Source: Pseudomonadota bacterium (GTDB taxonomy: Bacteria > Pseudomonadota > Alphaproteobacteria > Rhizobiales > Xanthobacteraceae). Taken from it: a stretch of 9,828 bases of DNA. Of this stretch, positions 7,477-9,828 are shown piece after piece. The notes under the pieces are model-generated. The model saw nothing but the letters and a program-made list of their open reading frames with translations, searched no databases and was not told the origin of the DNA. The stretch lies in contig JAEWFG010000269.1 in assembly GCA_023388935.1 (NCBI GenBank), forward strand, positions 1 to 9,828. The letters are read 5' to 3'. Every line of letters starts with the position of its first letter. Position 1 is the stretch's first letter. The position numbers and the translations under genes are program-made.

Positions 7477-8922
7477 ATGAACTTCCTCAGTCCTGACTTG
7501 GCCGCAGCTCGGCCCCCCTCGCGTCCGCCGATCATGGCAGGACGAAAATGGCCGCTTCGCTATCGATCCATCGAAGCATTTGTCCGTAGCGCCGACGCCG
7601 GCACCATAGTCTCGGCCGGGATTCTTACTGCGCTGCTCTGCCGGTTCGATCGCACTTTGGAGACCGAGGACATCCGCACGGCGCTCGCGTTTGCAAGCGT
7701 GGTCTCAGCCCTTCACATTCTTCTGCTGAACAATTGCGGTATGTACGCACCTGCGCGACTGCTCAAACTGCGAACTCAAATTCGCGCAGTGTTCCTGGCT
7801 TGGATATCCGTTTTCCTCCTGTTTGGCGTCGCTTTTTTGCTCAGCCGGCAATCGTTGGCTTTCCAGCAATGCGGCTTCGCGGTGATCGGCCTGACGATGT
7901 TGGTCACGCAGCGGATTGGCGTGACTTATCTTCTCAAGTGGGGGCTGGGGGAACGGAAGTTTGCGGCCGGCAAGATCTTGTTGGTCACTGATCAACAGGA
8001 TCTCGAGCTGGCGACGTGGCATATTGGAGCGGGGCGTGAGATCGCGGCCCGGCTTCATTTCTCCGCAATGCGTGCGGATCCGCCAGAGCAGGCGAGACTT
8101 ATTGCTGGTGTCGTGCAGCACACATGTGGGTCGGATATCGACGAGATCATCCTTGAAGCAGAGGATAGCCGGTGGCCAGAAGTGCGACGGCTCGCTGCAG
8201 AACTGGGCGTCGTCCTGCCGCTGCCGGTTGTCTTCCTGCCGCGCGGGGCCGCGTCCGAGATGCTCAAGGGAGCGATCCGACCTTTCGGAGACCATCCGTG
8301 CATCGAGCTCCACGGACCTCCTCTGTCTGCCGTGGATCGGGCCACCAAACGCTGCATCGACTTGGTCGGGGCCAGCATTTCGCTTGCGTTCCTGATGCCC
8401 CTCCTCCTCCTGGTCGCAATCGCAATCAAGTTGGATTCGCGCGGGCCAGTACTGTTCAGCCAACGTCGCTGCGGCTTCAACGGCCGGCCATTTTCCATCT
8501 ATAAGCTTCGCACTATGCACGTGGTCGAGGATGGTCCGTCCGTTGCGCAAGCGCAGGCCTTCGACCGTCGTGTGACACGGGTGGGCCAATGGTTACGACG
8601 CGCGAGCATTGACGAGCTCCCCCAGTTGCTGAATGTACTGGATGGCAGCATGTCACTGGTTGGACCACGCCCGCATGCGCTGGTTCATGATGCCGAATTC
8701 GACAGTCTCGTTCAAAAATATGCGTTTCGCCGCCGCGTAAAGCCCGGGATCACAGGATGGGCGCAAATCAATGGCAGTCGCGGGCCCACACCGATGATCG
8801 CCCAGATCCAGGAACGGGTCGAACACGATCTTTGGTACATCGAGAATTGGAGCGTCAAGCTGGATTTTCGGATCTTGCTTCGAACACCGCTAGAGGTCGT
8901 ACGTGGGCGGAATGCATTTTAG
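7477..8922 (+). CDS. Exopolysaccharide polyprenyl-phosphate sugar-phosphate transferase (WbaP/ExoY-like initiating enzyme)
   Basis: This 481-residue inner-membrane enzyme would move a sugar phosphate from a nucleotide sugar to undecaprenyl phosphate, the first step of repeat-unit assembly. Four hydrophobic segments (about 40-56, 68-86, 103-123, 131-150) precede a soluble central domain (about 165-260). The C-terminal bacterial sugar transferase domain starts at 'KRCIDL' (291-296) with a fifth hydrophobic segment (about 296-316). It continues with 'FSIYKLRTM' (339-347), the catalytic-type Asp-Glu pair in 'SIDELPQLLNVL' (377-388, D379/E380), 'MSLVGPRP' (392-399) and 'KPGITGWAQINGSRG' (422-436). 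All hallmark motifs are intact. The sugar (glucose, galactose or other) cannot be read from sequence. No clear ribosome site precedes ATG 7477, and an in-frame ATG at 7534 (residue 20) is an alternative start. It follows the kinase gene on the same strand. Confidence 0.95.
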   Translation: MNFLSPDLAAARPPSRPPIMAGRKWPLRYRSIEAFVRSADAGTIVSAGILTALLCRFDRTLETEDIRTALAFASVVSALHILLLNNCGMYAPARLLKLRTQIRAVFLAWISVFLLFGVAFLLSRQSLAFQQCGFAVIGLTMLVTQRIGVTYLLKWGLGERKFAAGKILLVTDQQDLELATWHIGAGREIAARLHFSAMRADPPEQARLIAGVVQHTCGSDIDEIILEAEDSRWPEVRRLAAELGVVLPLPVVFLPRGAASEMLKGAIRPFGDHPCIELHGPPLSAVDRATKRCIDLVGASISLAFLMPLLLLVAIAIKLDSRGPVLFSQRRCGFNGRPFSIYKLRTMHVVEDGPSVAQAQAFDRRVTRVGQWLRRASIDELPQLLNVLDGSMSLVGPRPHALVHDAEFDSLVQKYAFRRRVKPGITGWAQINGSRGPTPMIAQIQERVEHDLWYIENWSVKLDFRILLRTPLEVVRGRNAF

Positions 8923-8989
8923 ACCGTGATCGAGACCAAATTCGTATGGTCGCGCGGGTCGTATGCGACTTTCCACGTGTCGGGCGACA

Positions 8990-9006
8990 TGGAAAATTGA
9001 CCCCCC
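8990..9006 (+). other. Candidate outer terminus of a degraded insertion sequence
   Basis: TGGAAAATTGACCCCCC starts with TG, as IS21-group ends do, and 'AAATTGACCCCC' resembles terminal repeats I recall from such elements. It sits between the sugar transferase stop and the transposase remnant at 9133-9617, where the end of the older element should lie. No matching second end is in the window, so this is inference. The rest of 8923-9132 holds no gene I can support. Confidence 0.35.
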
Positions 9007-9072
9007 ATATTGCCTCAGGTGAGAACGTTACCGGAGCAGATCGGGGTGCCTTCCTGGAGGCCGCGAGTGGGA

Positions 9073-9127
9073 GCAAGCCGCTCGCGACGCGCGCCCTCCA
9101 ACGCGCCGTAGCGAGCGAGCGGCTTGC
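9073..9127. repeat. 13-bp perfect inverted repeat (strong hairpin or cruciform)
   Basis: GCAAGCCGCTCGC (9073-9085) is the exact reverse complement of GCGAGCGGCTTGC (9115-9127). The 29-base interior can form an additional GCGCG/CGCGC stem (9089-9093 with 9102-9106). No T run follows on either strand, so it is not a classical intrinsic terminator. It could still stop or stabilise transcripts between the sugar transferase gene and the convergent transposase remnant, or be part of the mobile DNA. Confidence 0.75.
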
Positions 9128-9132
9128 GGTGA

Positions 9133-9617
9133 TTAGGCAAGGACATTTGTCGAGATTGGAACCCCGGACACGGAGCCTGCGTCGATAGTTAGTGTGAGCT
9201 CCGCGCTGCTAATCAGCTGTCGAGCGGCGTATGATCGCCAGTTCTTCACCAGGGCGTTGCACCGTGCGCAGCTGTCGGCGTGCGATCCGGCCGGATGCGT
9301 GCGTTTCGAGCCGGGAGAGGATGTCGCCCGCTGATAGGTGCGGAGCTGCGGCGAGCCATTCCTGGATCATAGGAATGTAGGGGTCGAGCATCGATGGCCG
9401 ATGTCTCACAGGCTTGCGCCGTACATACCGGCGCCGATGAATGACGCGCTGCTCGCCCTGCTTCCATCCATCGCCCAGCTCTCGGGCAAAGGCTACCAAA
9501 TCAATCTGCCGTGGCGCGGACGTTATCCCCGGCATTCCAGCCCGCTGATCGACGCGCTTGCCCAGTTCGTTTTGTGCCTCGCGCATCCTTGCCAGCAATA
9601 CTACCTGCGCGGCGGCG
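9133..9617 (-). pseudogene. C-terminal remnant of an IS transposase, truncated by an IS21-family insertion and frameshifted
   Basis: Reading leftward from the IS end, the frame encodes 'LLARMREAQNELGKRVDQRAG', 'FARELGDGWKQGEQ', 'HRRRYVRRKPVRHRPSMLD', 'PYIPMIQEWLAAAPHLSA' and 'RRQLRTVQR'. This matches the C-terminal pattern of a known transposase group, whose tail typically continues '(L/R)VKxWRxxxARxLI'. Here the frame breaks after 'QLRTVQR' at a CCC run (9252-9254). Dropping one C restores 'LVKNWRSYAARQLIS' and leads to a TAA at 9133-9135. Without the correction the frame stops at 9209. The N-terminal part is absent, cut at 9617 where the 23-bp terminal repeats of another element begin. The IS family is uncertain (IstA-like or a related DDE group). 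The gene is non-functional. Confidence 0.7.
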
Positions 9618-9686
9618 TGCGCATTTCGGGGATCGTGAGCGGAGATTTCGCGGGATCGTGAGCACGCGTTTCGGACGATCGTGAGC
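9618..9686. repeat. Three tandem 23-bp terminal repeats of the IS21-family element
   Basis: The core GATCGTGAGC occurs at 9631-9640, 9654-9663 and 9677-9686, exactly 23 bases apart, each preceded by a TTTCGG or TTTCGCG-like block. IS21-family ends are known to carry multiple copies of a terminal repeat that serve as transposase binding sites. The position, just after istB and at the element boundary, fits that role. Confidence 0.85.
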
Positions 9687-9713
9687 GGCCCTCTGGCCGA
9701 TATGGTGATTGGG

Positions 9714-9828
9714 TCAGGAGTTTGCGGGTTCGTCAAGAGCAGGGCTGCGCGCGTTCCTTTTCCGCATGCTTTCTCCGGCGAGTTGAAGGCGGTGGGCATT
9801 GTGCACGAGGCGGTCCAAGATGGCGTCC
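9714..9828 (-). CDS. istB: IstB helper ATPase of an IS21-family element, C-terminal 37 residues only
   Basis: The minus frame from the right edge reads 'DAILDRLVHNAHRLQLAGES' followed by 'MRKR', then a short polar tail and TGA at 9716-9714. This is the conserved C-terminus of IstB, the AAA+ ATPase that assists the IstA transposase in target selection. The Walker motifs lie upstream, beyond the window, so integrity cannot be judged. It is followed leftward by the terminal repeats of the element, the normal istA-istB-end order. Confidence 0.85.
   Translation of the reverse strand, partial: DAILDRLVHNAHRLQLAGESMRKRNARSPALDEPANS

Larger units (their letters stand above)
9618..9828 (-). mobile_element. 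IS21-family insertion sequence, istB-proximal end only
   Basis: The end of istB (9714-9828) is followed on the minus strand by 27 bases and then three 23-bp terminal repeats, after which clearly different transposase sequence begins. The outer boundary at 9618 starts 5'-TG, as expected for IS21-type ends. The istA gene, most of istB and the far end lie to the right of the window, so the target-site duplication cannot be checked. Confidence 0.75.

Noticed and set aside
7705..8589. Long minus-strand open frame (294 codons) opposite the sugar transferase gene
   Set aside because: It lies wholly inside a gene with all family motifs, its translation is rich in charged residues with no recognisable domain, and GC-rich genes often leave such open antisense frames.
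8757..9188. Plus-strand frame of 143 codons extending past the sugar transferase stop
   Set aside because: Its first part is out of frame inside the sugar transferase gene and the rest crosses the inverted repeat and IS debris with no domain.
9209..9799. A continuous 196-codon minus frame taken as one gene
   Set aside because: It crosses istB out of frame, the terminal repeats and the transposase remnant; its start is inside istB in the wrong frame. It is a chance fusion over an IS junction.
1..9828. Search for CRISPR arrays, tRNA or rRNA genes, and riboswitches
   Set aside because: No regularly spaced short repeats with unique spacers, no cloverleaf or rRNA signature and no recognisable riboswitch core were seen; the only short tandem repeats are the IS end repeats.

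Overview
The window looks like chromosomal DNA from a GC-rich alphaproteobacterium, most likely a Rhizobiales member such as Bradyrhizobium or a relative. This rests on codon bias, on cadherin-like and 'SDGxGGT' beta modules of the kind common in large rhizobial secreted proteins, and on the exopolysaccharide genes. No 16S or tRNA gene is present to confirm it.

Layout. Positions 1-4630 (minus strand) hold one very long open frame that runs off the left edge: at least 1543 residues of a mosaic surface or secreted protein. Its order is two diverged cadherin-like repeats, a low-complexity linker, a beta module, a domain resembling the large subunit of N,N-dimethylformamidase, an Ig-like domain, and then alternating DUF4082 and CADG/He_PIG modules. 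A 275-bp AT-rich divergent intergenic region (4631-4905) carries candidate back-to-back promoters. On the plus strand follow a Wzz-type chain-length regulator fused to a bacterial tyrosine kinase (4906-7242) and, after a 234-bp gap with its own candidate promoter, a polyprenyl-phosphate sugar-phosphate transferase (7477-8922).

The right end (about 8990-9828) is mobile DNA. It holds a candidate insertion-sequence terminus, a strong 13-bp inverted repeat, the frameshifted C-terminal remnant of a transposase gene (9133-9617, minus), and the end of an IS21-family element: three 23-bp tandem terminal repeats followed by the last 37 codons of istB. The IS21 element appears to have inserted into the older transposase gene, giving a nested structure.

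How the genes fit together. The sugar transferase would load the first sugar phosphate onto undecaprenyl phosphate at the inner membrane. The Wzz/kinase protein would control polymer length and export. Both belong to Wzx/Wzy-type exopolysaccharide synthesis, but no polymerase, flippase or outer-membrane exporter is in the window. The divergent giant protein may be a cell-surface or matrix protein made alongside the polysaccharide; this is inferred only from position and domain content.
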